Source: Ctenosaura bakeri
Taxonomy: Eukaryota > Chordata > Lepidosauria > Squamata > Iguanidae
Assembly: GCA_948474755.1 (NCBI GenBank)
Contig: CAOLHI010001249.1
Coordinates: 95,001 to 159,000, forward strand
Direction: 5' to 3'
DNA: 64,000 nt
Part shown: piece by piece, positions 20,301-35,300 of the stretch
Numbering within the stretch: position 1 is the first letter of the stretch
Layout: every line of letters begins with the position of its first letter
Made by a program: the position numbers and the translations under genes
The notes under the pieces: model-generated
Database searches by the model: none
What the model saw: only the letters and a program-made list of their open reading frames with translations
Told to the model about the DNA's origin: nothing

Positions 20301-23300
20301 GGATTTCAGACTTTCTTTTTAAAATAGCTGGGCATTTAAGAGCTCAGTGCTTTAAATCCTGTCTATATCTCTGAAAAGCTGTTTTGCTTCAGCACTGAGC
20401 AAGGAAATCCCAGCTCTTATTTGCAGTCAGGGATCAGAGGTAAGCTGATCCTTCAAGAGGAGAGAAAAGCATTGTGGTGTTTAATTCTTATAGCCTGTCT
20501 TTGCAGCTTTTTGTCTGTGTATGCACTTTGTATTATTTTCTCTCTATTCCCATACAATCAGTGTCAATGACGGTTTGTGATGTTAAGAACAGAAATATCG
20601 AAACTTGCGCCCTGGACAATTCTTTGTTTTCTGATTTCAAGTACTGTAGCTCTCATTTCTATTTTACTCTTCCTGAATGAGGTCCATCCTCTTAAAAAAA
20701 ATCAAAAGCAAAATACTGTGTTCATCCTAAGTAGAAGTAAGTTTTTATAACTACTAGAGCGGATTGATACAATATATTTTCAAGAACAGTTGGCCTTCCA
20801 CTTTCTCAGAGGTCAGGAGCACAGAACCCCCATGAAAGTAGAGAAACTATGGATATTGTAAGTGCCTCTCCAACCCATATCTGCCAAAAAAAATGTACCT
20901 GTATTGGCGTGGTAGCTGGCCTAGCCATGCACATGTTTTCTCATGTACTCACTCACTCACTTGCTTGGATGGGCAGAGGGGAAGGGGATGGGATGAGTGA
21001 GTGAGACGAAGGTGTCAGGGTTGAATGGCAAGAGTTCCTCCACCATACGAGCAGCTGCCACAGCCCCTTATCATTGCCCTTGCCTTCCTGCCACCGCTGC
21101 AGTTCTGCCTACCTGAGTTCCCTTTACCTTCCCTGCCTCATCCCACTCCTTCTACCCCAGTGGAAGAAACATAGTATTTATGTTTTTTAATTGATTTTTA
21201 TGTATCTTGTTTCAAAACAGATGAACAGAACAGTTGAATGCTAATCAACATCCATACTTCAGTCACTTGATTGAAACAAATATATCATTATTCCCATATC
21301 ACAAAATTGCCTCTCTGAAAACACCGATAGAAATTACTGCTTTTTAATCAGTCTTTGATTCCCAATGCAAACTCAGTTCTCCATGCCTCATTATCTGCAT
21401 CTTTCTGCCAGAATTTATCATATATACTATTCCTGGCAGAGTTTCTCTTAGGCAAATTGTGTCTTAGAAATCTTAGAAAATGGGGCAGGAAACCTGTGAT
21501 TTTTTTTTCATATTTTGTTGGAACCCAGGTTCCAGCAATACCACCCAGCTTGCTCAGAGGTCAAAGGTGAAGCAAATTGTAGTTCAACATCTACAGAGCC
21601 ACACATTCTCTAACTCTGGAATATCAGCTTCCTCACCTGCTATATATTGGTTAATTCAAAACAATATTTCAGATAAGTTCATGTTGGTGCTCTTGAACAG
21701 ATGTAGCTGATCTTGAGTAACAATAACAATTTATTTCAATTTGTATATAAGTAACATCATGTAGAGGGGTTACAGAGACATGGAAACAGTAGGTGCTGAG
21801 TTAGAATTACAGTCATTACAGTCCATGCACTTGATTATTTAAAGTTACAATATGTATGCTTTTTAAAATGGAAGTCGCTGATGTTGTAATTGCTTTATTT
21901 CAAAATTCAAATAAAACTTTTCCTTTGAGAGAGAAGTCTGAAGTGGTTGCAGTATGACCAAGTGATGTAAACTCTGCAGAGCATTAATTTCCCTTTATTT
22001 GTTCTTATGAGCACAATGCTTAAACTCATATGACTGCTTAGTCTCAAGTTAATATGCTGTGGTGTGAATCACTGGAAAAATATGAACAACAGAAACTTTT
22101 TTTCCAGATCGTTGAGTACATTTAAAGCTACAGATAAGCACATCAGTTTTTAAGATACTGTGCATTTGAATTAGATTAAAAAAGCGTTACAGTTTAAAGA
22201 CTTCCAGTCTTGGATGAAGTGGCGGCTATATTGACTTAATAAATCTAAGAAGTAAGAACAACATAGACATAAATATTATACCTCTGTATTTTCTGTTTAT
22301 CACTAATTCCTAAAGCAAGCAGACTTGACTGTCTCTGGTGTGTTCATGATAGACTTCTTCCCTTTATGCTTTTGTGAAACTGGGAACACAGATTGCATCT
22401 GCCATTTCCATGGATTGAACATTGCTAGGAGGACATGCTGTGAAGCTATCAGCAGTTTCTGACCAATGCTGCTACAATTTAGACTGCTAGAAGGTTGATC
22501 CATCAGTGAAATACAAATGATCCTCTCCAGTGATGATCTTGGATTATAGCCCTGATTCATGGACACATCTTGCTGGAATATTAAGGCCATCTTTAATCCA
22601 TCATATGCTGGATCATACAGTGTGCCTCTTTGTAATTCTTGGGTTGTATTCATTCTTAACGTATTCATGTCATTTAATGGAGTAGAAAACATCAGAAATA
22701 TTCACTCATTCAACTGTCATCATGTCTGCCACCATTGTGTAGTGTTGGAGATCTTTTTTGTCTTCATCAGTTGTGAGGGTTGAAATCAAAGTGCAAGTGG
22801 CAAGAAACTGTAAGGTTCCTTTTTGCAGAATGCTGAAGTTGTGTTTCTGACATTGTGTCATATGATTGTGAAATACATATTTTTAGGAATGTATTTTCAT
22901 AGAAGACTAGAAATAGAATACAAACAACAAGGTAGCTGTGTGGTCCATAAATAAAAGAACCAGAGTTTTGTGATATCTTTCTTAGGACTACCAAAATATT
23001 ACAAAAAGGTGATGTTTGCTTTTGAATTTAGCATACTTTATCAGAGAAGAAGATGTAAAAATTAGGGGGCAAAGAATGAAGCAAAATCCAAAAACGTATT
23101 GGTCTTTCCTTCTGAGATTTTCAATCAATCAGAAGGTGAACTGTGTGTTTATACATACATGTTATGAATTTAACAAATATGCAAGTTTTAGTTCCCCCTC
23201 AGCTCCTCCTTTCTGCAATTAGTTAACTTAGAAGTCAGTATATTATACTGACCATCTGTTTCTAGATATTTACTTCTTAAAGTACTTCATGTACCTGATT

Positions 23301-26300
23301 GTAGACAAGTCAGATAAAAACAAGACACTCAGACAATATGAACCATTTTAACAGGCTGCAAGTTTTCAGCTGTGGTACTAGTTTACCAAAAAGGAGAATC
23401 TGGATTGTCAAAACAAATTTGTCTTAATTTCTTCTCATGATTGTTTCATTTGGAACAAAAGCACTAGGCCTAAAGCTAGCTGTTGTGACCTAAATACCCT
23501 AAAGGTACTAGATCCTGTCTGATTTTGGAAGCTAAGCAGGGTTAGCCCTGGCTACAACTTAGATAGGAGACAACCAACACATGCCAGGAACTGTAGGCTA
23601 CATTTTGGAGGAAGAAACTGGCAAAACCACCTCTGAGTATTTCATGCCTAAGAAAACCATATGAAATTCATGCGGTTGCCCTAAGTTGATATGCAGCTTT
23701 AAGGCACATAAACACACCCAAAGCTAGTTACTGTTCCCAACAAAATGAACCTATTCAATCTTTTTTTTTATTTTAGTTGATATTTAACCTTTCTCCCAAA
23801 ATGGGTCACTAAGCAGCTAAAGCTTGGCTTGTTAACGCTTCAGTTCCATTAATTCACTGGCCCTACTCTGGTTAAGACTGGCATTGGATTTTAGACCCAA
23901 ATCTTAAAAGTCCGAATCTTATTTTTAGTCATATTGGGATTATCTGTGCTAGTACCTTGATCTGAGTAGATCACTCGGGCTATAATCTGTACAAAGGCTT
24001 TGTTTATCATTTCGAAATTAGGAGTTTTGATATAACAGAGATGTAATAATTGGAAAGCAGCTTTTTATTGAAGTCTGTTGTGATTTTGCAGGGTTGTGCA
24101 GCTCTAGATGATTTTTCATCACTTCATTAATATTTAACTTGAACTGTGAAACATTGGACAATATGTAAATCTTGGTAGTGGCACTTTGCTGGGTTCTACT
24201 ATGCAGTTTAATTTGGTAGATGTAGTTAATTCACTTTACAAATAATACATTCATCAACTGGAATCATATTAAATAGAAAACATTACCTGTTTCTGAATCT
24301 TAAATGGAGTGTAGGATGTGGGTTGCTTTTCACTAATTACAAATATATAAAAATAACATTTTCATAGCAAATACCAAAAGCAGTAGAAGGGAAAAAAATT
24401 GAAATCACATCTCCTTTATTTAAAAAGGTTGTATTAGAATTTATCTTTTGAAATTTTACACTTTAAAACAATAAGTAAAAATCAACAGAAGGCAAAATGT
24501 TCTCAAGACAAAGATTACATGGAATGGAAGAGGATATTGGTAAATTTTTAGGAGTAAGGGTAAAGGATTATAAACCATCTGAAAACAGGAAATCAGAAAT
24601 AAGGAAGTAGGTGAAAAGAACCATTTGTACATTTATAACTAAAAAAAGATTGATCAAAAAAATCACAAATAACACAGCCCTCAATCACTTGGCCAACCTT
24701 AGAAATTGCTAAGTGCCCAAGGGCTGTGTAACAGGCTTCTGCCCTGTCTCCTGCTCTTGAATAGGAAAGGGACCCCCCCCCCGCAATTCTGTCAGGCTAC
24801 CAGCACATACTAACTCACTGCACATGTCCCAGAAACTGAATGGAAAGGTACTGAGGGGTTTGACCTGCAGTTTTCCACCTCAGATTCTGCAAAGCTTTTC
24901 CCTTCCCCTGCCATGGGAAATGTGAATCCAGTATGCATGTAAGCACAGAGGAAGGCAGCTGAAGGCACACATTTAATTTAAGCCAACAATCTTACCTTAG
25001 CAAAAGTGTATCTTGTAAATGTATGCACTGTCCTTCACTTTTTATGTAGGAGTAGTTAACAAGTAACAAAATAGTTTAAGTCATATTCACACAGGGTTAG
25101 AAAGAAACATGAACCCCTTATGTGACTACCTGAGGATTCCTGCTTTGCTCACAATATAGGTGGTGTTCTAGGTCTTTGGATGTTCATGGGAAGCTAAGAG
25201 TCTGGATCTCTGGCCAAGCTTCTTTAGTGATGGTAAGGCAGGCAGCACTTTCCCTAATTCTCCATCACTTCCAAACTCTCTCAAGTCTCTTGTATCTTGT
25301 GACACCGTATTTTTAAAGTCTCTCTTTTTGGAAGTATCTCAGAGCTTCCGCACTTTTCCTAGATTGGTCATTTTCATGAGGCAGTTGTCTCTCATGATCT
25401 CTGTTGCTCCTGTGTGATGCTGACCCCCAATAAATGTAATCTAAATCATCATATCATTAACCTTTCATTTACCTGGAGGAGAGGAGAGTCCATACCCCTC
25501 AACTGTGTTGCCTAGATAATGGGAGAGTGCATTATCCCAGGCTGCAGTTTTAAAATACATTTAAAAAGAACTATATGAACTTTGGCAGTATTGGAGAAAA
25601 AGTAGGGTTAGGACTGAATTTATTGATATGGATCAAAGCAATATGCAACTTTGCAAATGGCTAGGATTTAGTAAATGAAAATGCAACCAAATTGTACAAT
25701 ATCAAAAGAAGTACAAGACAGGGTTGTCCACTTTGTCTATAACTATTTGTTTTGTTGCTTGAAGTATTGTTGAGGAAAATCAGAGATGATAGGAAAATTA
25801 AAAGACTACAAATAAAGAATTAAATTAAATTTAAAACTTTTGTGGGCTATCTGTTAATTGTACTGGAAGAGCCCTTAAACAGTATTGCTCATGTAACAAA
25901 AAGATTGGAAGAATATGGTGAAGGAGCAGGTTTTAAAGTCAACAAAGATGTTAACAGTAAACATGAAGAAAGAAAAAGAAATTGGAAAAATATTCCAAGT
26001 TTTTCAATGGAAAAGAAAGTAAAATATTTGGGAGCAACAGTATCAAACGGACTTTATCACTTCTTCAAGATAATTTTGAAAAGATGTGGAAAGAAATGAA
26101 ATTAATATTCAACTAAATCTGGAATTAATGCTATTAGGAATGGCGAAGGAAGAGACTGAGTCCTGTAATTGTAAAGTGTTAAATTACATGATCATCAGCA
26201 CAAGAGTTACCCATACCCAGAAATGGAAGAGTTTGGATATACCTGCTAAAGAAAATTGGATTTCAAAAGTATTAGAAATTGCAAAAATGGTGAAACAGTC

Positions 26301-29300
26301 AATGATGTTGAAAGGAAAAATGGTTTTCAGTGGATTGAACAATTTGAAGAGGTCTGAGATTCTTGATTGTTGAATTAAACTTGAATAGATTCTAAAACTA
26401 AAATAATTATATCAAATGTTAATTTCTTTATGTAATGTATAAATGAGATCAAAATTGGGGGAAAAGAATAAAAAGGGAAAATATATAAAGAGTATCTGTG
26501 ATTAGGAGAAGAGGAAGCCATGGAGGAGTTGTAACTTCAATACAGTATTATGAAGAGAAGATCATGAATTAAGAATTGGTTAAGAAATAAATAATGAGCT
26601 GTAGTTTAGGAGACTGATATATACAATACATATGTAAAGACTAGTTTTTCTTTTACTTTACTGGTCCTCGTTATCTTGATGGATTTGTGTGTTGTTGATT
26701 GTACACTGTTAAGATTACATGTGAACTCAGTAAAAATTATAGTTAAGAGAACTATATACAATTAAGAATTACAGTCAGCCTCTACATTTGATTATTCGTT
26801 GATTATTTGCTTTCACTGCTGCTCTATGCCATTTTTAGTAGGGACTTAAAAGTCTTGTCTCATGTTTGCAGTCTCTCTGCAAGCCTCCTGAGACTAAGAG
26901 AGACTGTGAATACGAGGTGAGGCTTGTATGTCCCTATTAAAAATGGTGTAGGGCAGCAGTGGCAAACCCACCAGCCACATACTTCTTCCTTGTGAAGGAA
27001 CTCCACTTCCTTGAAAGCAGAAGCAGGCAGCTAGCATTGGATGCAAATATATTGTGTACTGTGCATTTGAATTCAAGTTAGGATGAATCCACAGATCATA
27101 CTTTTTTGTGTGTGTTAAATATGGTTTAGTGGGCCTTTAGATATTTGTGTTTTTTCCAGTTTTGAAGAGGTCTTGTGCCCCAATCCCTGTGAATGTTGAG
27201 GAGCAGTTGTAGTTGAAATTAAAATTAATTAATTTATTAAATTCATTAAAAGTCTCTGACTCATTATTAAACATTCTCCTTGATCTTTAAATCTACTTTG
27301 ATTTTAATAAGGTACAGTCCTTCTTCAACACTGCAAGTTTGACCTTTGTTAATTTGATTGTTTGCAAGGTGTGCATATGCCCTCCCCCACCCCCCACTCT
27401 CTTCCTCTCATTCCGTTGTATTTTGCCAGGCGTGGAGAAAGAAGGTAAGCACCCAGATAGTAAGCAAGGGAACAGTTGGAAGGCTCACGTGAGCCTTCCT
27501 GCTCCCTGCTGGAGCACTTCTTCCCATTCCCTTCCCTTTGGCCCCAGCTATGAGAACTCGCGCCAAGGCAATAGGGAAGGGAATGGGGAGGAGGCTTGCA
27601 CATGCCTTCCTTCTCCCCTCCAGAGCTCCCATTTCCTTTCCCTTGCTTCAGGCCCCAGTGCTGAGAACTTGCACCAAAGCAGTAGGCAAGGGAATGGGGA
27701 AGACTCACACCAGCCTTCCTTCTTCCCCTGCAGATCTCCCCCTCCCATTCCTTTGCCACACTTCTTTTCCTGGGTGCGCAAAAGGGAAGGGAATGGGAGG
27801 GAGGAAGCCCTAGAAGGGAGTGGGAAGGGGATCATGGGGGAGTTATTCATGGTTTTTCTACTTTTCTGATTGTTCTGCATCCTGAACCCTCATAAAAGCG
27901 GAGGAGCCACTGTAGTAACTCACTGTGTTGTTTATCCCATCAAGTATACTGTGACTGAATTTTGGTGGCAGACAGCAGTGCAAATTTTCTTCTAGTGTGA
28001 AAGTTCTGGTAGGAGATTGTTGTGGAGGCCACATAAAGGGGTTTGTCCTGTGGGCTCCATTTTGACCTTCTCTGAACTAGGTTAGTCTTCAGTAAGCAGC
28101 ATAAACATTGCTTTTTTTTTTTTTTTAAGGTTGAACAGGGCAGTAAATCTGACAGAATTCTTATTTGGAGCCTAGTAGACAAATCAACCACACTTCTAGT
28201 TTTTAGACAGCTGCAGCAAAATTTTTGAAATACAAATAGTTAGCTCATGAACACTGTAATTTAGAAAGCTTAAACTTGCTCTTCCCCAATTTGAGACCAT
28301 CCTTAATTCAGTGACTTTAGTTGATGTTTGTGTTGAATATTACACAGTTTTCATTTTACAAGTCAGATACTGTGACAGTTTAAGAGAGAAGAACCTGAAA
28401 TATAAATGTAGTGTTCAGCTTAAAGACCAGTGAGGATCATACAACTTTGTCCCCAGTCACCTTTGCAGCCGTCACTACCAGTTCAGGCAAGTAGAGCATA
28501 GATAATAGTAGGTCTGTATCCAAAAACAGTGCTTATTTGTCTTTGTTTTATGTTAAAGCATATTTCTTAATCAAAAATATTTTGAGTGCCTTAAGCCATA
28601 CACAGAACATTTTTTTACACAACTGAATCACTGCATCTTGTACCTCCCCATTACCAATGAAGAAGTGTAGTATGGATGTATCTATGACAGAGCACCCCAT
28701 GCAGGAATCCTTCATTTAACTTAGGGTATCACCAGTTTAAAGGGTGAGGTATCTTATCTCACTGCTCTCAATAGGCACCTTATCTTAACGCTTTTTTGTT
28801 TGTTCAAGTCTCTTAAACCTTGTACTGTAGGACTGATGAAAGCAAGTGATGTCCACTATTACTTTTGTTATCTGTGATTCATAGGACACATATGAAGTGC
28901 TTGCAGCCATGTTTCAAGAATGAATTGAAATAGCTCAGGAAGTGATATTTATGATTGTTCAAACATACCAACTTGTTGGTATGATCCTCTTAGGTCTTCC
29001 CCTAAAACATCCTGTCTGCCCTAGACACTTGAGAAAAATAGACTTAATAATTCCCCTTAAGCAGTGGACCAAAGTAGCAGGGGGTGGGTGGATGGCAGAA
29101 GGTGGGGGAAGAGAAGAGCATTGAAGGAGAGGAGCGGGGGGGGTGAGGAAAATTTTTGACTTAATTATCAAGTTGCCTAACACTGTGTGAGCAATAACAT
29201 CCTGGATGATTACAAAGAGCTTCACAGTTTACCTGAAATAATAATATACAGTATGTATAACAGAAAGCAGAGTAAAATTAATAGAGAAAGATAATGGAAG

Positions 29301-32300
29301 AATCACAATAAACATATCCCCAAGGCTCCAACAGTCTCTGTATAAATGGAGGGCTGGCATTCTGAAAGACCTAAGGCTGCTTGAGGACTAAGCAGTCACT
29401 CCCCCATCCTCAATCTATTTCAGCCTAGAACTCACTTTTTTTCTTCCTTTCCATTCTTCTTAAATCATTCCCCAATCCCAGTTCTTCACTTGCTGCCTCT
29501 GGGCTTCAGTTTATCTCACCAGTTTTTCTTAAAGAGAGCTATGATGAAGTGGAAAGTTTGTCTTGCAAAAGAACCATGTGATCTAATTCCTTTAATTGCT
29601 GTCCTCCTCCTTCGCTTTACTATTTATTGGATCTGTTAGCCAAAGAACCACCTAACTTGAGAAATCTGAATAGTTTAAAATTAATCAACTTTTTAGTGTT
29701 TGAGATTAACTTTAGCATTAATTAGGAAACCTAGCGAATTAAGCTGCTTTAAAAGGAAAATCTAACAAAGTAACATCATGAACTGATTAGTTATTTTCAA
29801 GCCCTGTATGTACCCAAGTTAGTGTCTTGAGAGATCCAGTGTGGTATATTGGTTTGAGTGTTGGACTAGGATGCTGGGAGGCCAGGATCCTCATTCAGCC
29901 GTGGAAATCCACTGGGTAAAATTGGAGAAGTCACACACTGTGATCCTGAAAAAGTTTTGCCAAGAAAACTCCATAACAGGTTTACCTTAGGGTAGCTCTC
30001 AGTCAAAAATTACTTGAAGGCAAAGAACAAGTCCATGAACTGAACAATCTTCTCACTTTGAAATTTTACTTTTGTCTCTCTTTATTATATGTTTATCCTG
30101 GCCTTTGTTCAGAGAGCTTGGGATTGCATACACGGTTCTCCAGTGCAGTTACATCACTTGTTATGCTGGTTTTAGTCTTGAAATCAAGGTATAACAACTG
30201 AATTGTGTTCAAATCTGCTGGGCTGTGGAGCAAGAATGCTGTGATTTCTAGAATAGAGTAGCTGGTTCTAGAAAAGAGAAAACATTTGTCAAGGCTTCTC
30301 TTTGTCTTGAGCTCAGTTCAGGTACCTTCAGCTTAACTATGGTGGTTTTCCTTGTGATAGATGAACTGACAGGCTATGGTTACAACCCTTATTCCAGAGA
30401 TCATGAAAGTTGTGAAACAGAAAAGATAGTGGGGGAAGAAACCCCATAAACAAGCTTATGCCAGCTATAGTTCCCGATTGTGTCTATGCAAATATATACT
30501 GATGTCTGATCTTAGATTTAGCATGAGATCCAAAGCTGCAGAATTGTCTTAACTTGATTAGATTTTGCTGAGATTTGATTTCATGACAAACATACAGCCG
30601 TATTTAACTCTCCCTGATTATCTTTGTTCTATATGTTTTCTCTTTCTCCAAGGAGATATAAAGGCCAAGCTCCCTTAAGTTTGTTTTTGTTTGGTTTGGT
30701 TTTGAAGGAAAAAAGTTGTATTCATTGACCTTCATTGAATTAGTTACCAACCATTTTCTGAGTTTAGAGGTATTTAAAAATATAATACCATAGACTTCCT
30801 GAAACAATATCATCAATTAACCAGTGTGTCTGCTTTCTTTCTTCTCAGGTATTTTCAAAAGAAATAATTCAAGGCTGATGGATGAAATCCTAAAACAGCA
30901 GCAGGAGTTGTTAAACCTTGACTGTTCCAAATACACAGTGAAATTTGCAAATCAAGATGAAACAGATCAAGGTAAAATTGCTTTCTAAAAATCTTGTATT
31001 GTTATGGGATGGCAACAAAACACTTGGCATTCAGATCTCAGCCATAAATACTAATGTTCTCACTGCCTTACCCCATGAATTTATGGGTATCTGCATGAGC
31101 ACAAAGAATTTTATGGACATCTTATTACTGATTACTACAATGCACTCTGATTCTTATTCAGTCTCGAGTTTCGGTTTCCGTGGTTGCAGTTACCCACAGT
31201 CAACCATAGTCCAAAAATCTTAAAAATGCTTAAGATATTTTGAGAGAGCATACATTCATGTAACTTTTATGTGATTATACTCTTGTAATTGTTCTATTTC
31301 ATTATTAGTTGTTGTTAATCTCTTACTGTGTCTAAATTAAACTTGATCATAGGTTTGTATGAATAAGAAAAAACAGGTTTCTATACTTTCCATGGTTTCA
31401 GGCGTCCACGGGGGCTCTTGGAACACATCTTCCATGGATGAGGGGAGACTACTGTATTTACTCAAATTTATGGTGTTCTTAGTTAAACTTGAGCTTTGGA
31501 ACCAAACACAACTATTAATATTTTCGCATACATGTCTAGAGATTTTCAGTAAAACATTTATAAGATGAACTTAATCAATTTTCTGGAACACTTTTATATA
31601 AGGAATTGTCAATTGTGTGAGATGGGAGTTGGGGAAAAGGCGAATAACGTGCCTCTGTACCTCTTTAGATCATGATGAAGATGCTTATTTCAAGTATTTT
31701 GTTTTCTACCTATAGTTTAATTTATTATTTCTTTCAGTTTTAAATTGCCAATCTACACTGAACGTACTGTCTTCAGAGGATGGAAAAACAGACATAGTAC
31801 GAGCAGCTCAAAAATTTTGCCACTTAGTAGCACAAAGGCAAAAAAAATGCACAGATATGGATATGAATGTCTTGGAGGACTTACTAAGTAGTAAGTATGA
31901 CTGTTCAAGATGTTTGCTTCTAATGAAGACCAAATACATGTGTGATGTCGGCAGCTAGGCAGGGCCGGGCAGGCTAGGGCCAGGCTCGGGTCGAGGCTTG
32001 CGCCTCAGAAGCCTCAGCCAGCGGTTCAGCAGCAAACTAAGGTAGTCCAGCAATAAACTAAGGCAGACCTTGCTTCAGGTAAAAAGCAGAAACGAAAGAG
32101 AGGGTTTCCTCACCCAAACAACGAGGAGTTCAGCTGGCTGGCAGGGCTTCTGGGCAGGGGCTCGGCAGGGACACGGCAGGAACAGAAGGCAGCACGGACG
32201 GGCAATGCATGGAGAGCCGTTGGTTGTTGCTCCGTGCTGAGCTCGGCTCCCTCTTGGCCTTAAGAAGGGGCCCAGCGCTGGCGCCGGCCAATCCGGGGGT

Positions 32301-35300
32301 GGCCACGCAGCTGGGAGCCCTCAGCCGGGCTCACAGCTGAGCATCGTTGGCCAGCTGCGAGCCCTCAGCCTGCAGCCGACGCTCCAGCAGCCGCCGGGAA
32401 CGCCAAGCAGCCTCCTTAGCCTGCCGCCACTGCAGGAACGTGGGAGGGAGGCCGACGGTCTCCTCCGGATCGGGCCCACGGGTGGGCGGCGGCCCAGAGT
32501 GGAGCCTGGGCCCTGTCCTCCCCGGGCAAGCGCCCGGTTGGCCTCCCTCGGCGGCGGAGGCCTCGTCGTCGTCTGCTGCGGCGTCCGGGCAGCTCCCCTC
32601 CGCGGTGGTGGCTCCGTCAGTGTCCCCTTCAGCGGCAGCGGCCTCCCAGGTGAGTCCCTCGGCGGCGACAGGGCTGGTGTGATCCGGGCGGCCGCCCGGG
32701 GCGGCGGAGGCCTCCCCGGCCTCGTCCTCAGCGGCGGTGGTTCCAACGGCCCCGGGGCGGCCGTCCGTGACGACGGGAGAAACCGCGGCCTCCTCCGCGG
32801 CGGCGGTGGCCTCGACAGCGTCCGGGCGGCCGTTCCCGACGCCGGAGGCCTCCTTCGCGACTCGCGAGGAGACCGGGTCGTCCTCAGCCTCGGGAGCCGC
32901 CTCCGCAGCTCCGGAGGGGCCGGCCAGGCCAGAGCCCCCGACATGTGATATGTTCCATACAGTGGCAGTGAAGATTCCAGAAGATTCCAGATACTTGTTT
33001 TGTGTATTTGGGTTTCATATTCTTAGTTAAATCGTTAAAAAAATTATTAAGGCTTTACATAGTATAATAGTAAATTATCCTCTACCCAGCCTCCCACTTG
33101 ACAACACTCCGTGAATCAAATCAGAATCAGACAACACTCTCAAAAACAGTATCCAACAAATGTTCATCATGATACCTTGAATATCATGTGGTTTGATGTT
33201 AAGCCCTGTCTAGAATTTATATATGGTGTACATGTAATAAATGGATGCCATGAAGTCTTGAGGCATCTTTGGCTGTTTCAGTCCAGCAAGGTGGAATTGT
33301 GTGTCAGTTTCTCTAACAATGCTAGGCTTCAAACTGTCTAACCAATAATTAATGGACAAACCTTGTAGATTCTTTGATGTCCTTCCTATCTCCATCCTTG
33401 CTGCATGCACGGAAGAATTTAAAAGCTTTGTCAACTAATGCTCTGTGTAAAGATCTTAAATCTATCTTTGCTGTGTACAGTAAAGTACATACAAGATCTT
33501 TACATAAAGTATTTTCATTTTCTCTATCATAAAGTGATAAAATCAACAAGTATTTTGACAGTGTTATTTTGATTAGTTATTTTATTGATCCAATCAAGAA
33601 CTTCCATCCAAAATAGAATTATTTTAGGGAAGCCAGCCCACATATTTTCTAAGATATCAGTATTATTACAGACTCTTCAACATCTATCTAACAAATTGTC
33701 ATTGATTCTATGTAGATTCTGTGTAGATAACAGCAATATGTTACTTTAACAGTAACTCCATTTCTGAATGCAGACAGCAACTTGTGTGGAATAGATCTTC
33801 AAATCCTATCCTATTTATTTTCGGTGATCTGTAGTCCAAGTTTATTTTCCCATGCACTGTTAGATCCTTTATTGGACTCATATGTAAAAGCCTCTTTTCC
33901 AGGGGAAACTTCCTTCTTGGCAGCTCTAACCAGGCTGTGCAACCTTTTAAAAACCCATCTCTGATCCTCTTCCACCATAGCCCATTAACGACAGTTTGCA
34001 GCTTGATTTCTCAGCACCATGTACCCTCCCGTGCTGCCCCCTGGCACCCCAAGGAAGGAGATGTGTGAAAGAGAGGAAGTATAAGACCAGCCATACCAAC
34101 CACCACTTTTCCCTCTTCTTTCCCTGACCTGGTTTGACCCTTGGTCTCCACTTTCCTCACCATGCCTTGGCCCTCTTCCCATATATGCATACACATGCAT
34201 TTTGATATTTTTAGTTTTTCCACATTTGTGGGAGTCCTGATCCTCTAACCCTAGCAAATGTGGAGCACCAATTGTAATTAGCTGTGCTATCTAGAAATAA
34301 TACGGTATTTGTGTGGAAAATCTGTCTGTGGATGGTAGCACTCCCTTGTTTGCCTTCAAGCTATTATATATGATGTTGCTCATTCAGATTGTTCATAAAT
34401 TATTGACCGTGCTTGGTTTTGAGTAGCTGTGTTTTCCAGAGAATCTGAATTGTTTGAGATGTAAGTGATTTTGTAATTGCCATAGTGCATCCCATAAATT
34501 AAGGGAGAAAACTGCTTAACAAACCAATCCAGGTGGAAATTTGTTTGATTGCTAATTAAAACATAGCTCTAAATAAATGGGCGTAGAGAAGGCTGTAAAA
34601 GACTTCTTCAGAAAAGTTTAGTATAAGTGTCTCATTTTATTTTTAGTGTCAGAACACTATTATCTCACTTGTTTGTATTTAAAGGTGTAAGAATGTGGAT
34701 TTTAAAACTGGGTTGATAAAATTGATATGCAGTTATTTGCATGAGACTATTGGAGGTGACATTTCTTTTACTATGTTTTAGATAAGTAGTACATCTAAAT
34801 CTCCTGTCTTGCTATATTTGTAATGCTGAGCAAGTTCTTTTGTTCAGTGCTTCAGCCCAAACTGAGGGTGTGAGGAAGAACAGTGGCAAGGTCTGTTCAT
34901 GGGGAACTGCAAGTGTACATCTTTACAGCTGGTGCTGTATTGGGTTAAAGATAGGTGCTTGTTAGAGCACAAAGTGGAATGCAGGAGGAAGCTCACTTTT
35001 GGTGCTCGTTGGGATATTGGAGGCACTTGAATGGCTATACTGCTTTGGGTGTTGTTAGAGAAAAGGTTGTGCTTCCCCGGTCAGGGGAGTGGTGGAGTCA
35101 GTTGCAACAACATATTCTGGCAGTTCAGTTTGTGTGTGCCTGCTTCTGCTAACAAATTTGAGTGAGGATATGTCACGCACCAACAGCAATTATTGTTGTG
35201 AGTACAAATACCCTTCATATTTCCAAAGCAGAAAAGGCATATGTACAATACAGGAATGAGCTATCCAAATAGCTACAAAGTTCACTGTTAGTTTTGAAGC

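Noticed and set aside
22303..22692. 129-codon minus-strand open frame
   Set aside because: No recognisable domain and no splice or promoter context. Adjacent frames hold equally plausible fragments, so at best a decayed retrocopy that I cannot name.
23484..23610. 5S rRNA gene
   Set aside because: Many substitutions and a SINE tail; a single derived copy rather than a functional 5S gene.
25842..26373. Two open frames of 85 and 95 codons
   Set aside because: L1 ORF2 remnants, not a gene.
27339..27880. Overlapping open frames on both strands
   Set aside because: They arise from purine/pyrimidine-rich repeats inside a Tigger-like MITE.
29831..29900. tRNA gene
   Set aside because: A- and B-box-like words belong to a SINE head; no cloverleaf with a proper acceptor stem.
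32321..32944. 207-codon Pro/Arg-rich minus-strand frame and overlapping + frames
   Set aside because: GC bias keeps all frames open here. The frame ending at 32331-32333 has the more protein-like Ala/Glu/Asp composition and an amphipathic end.
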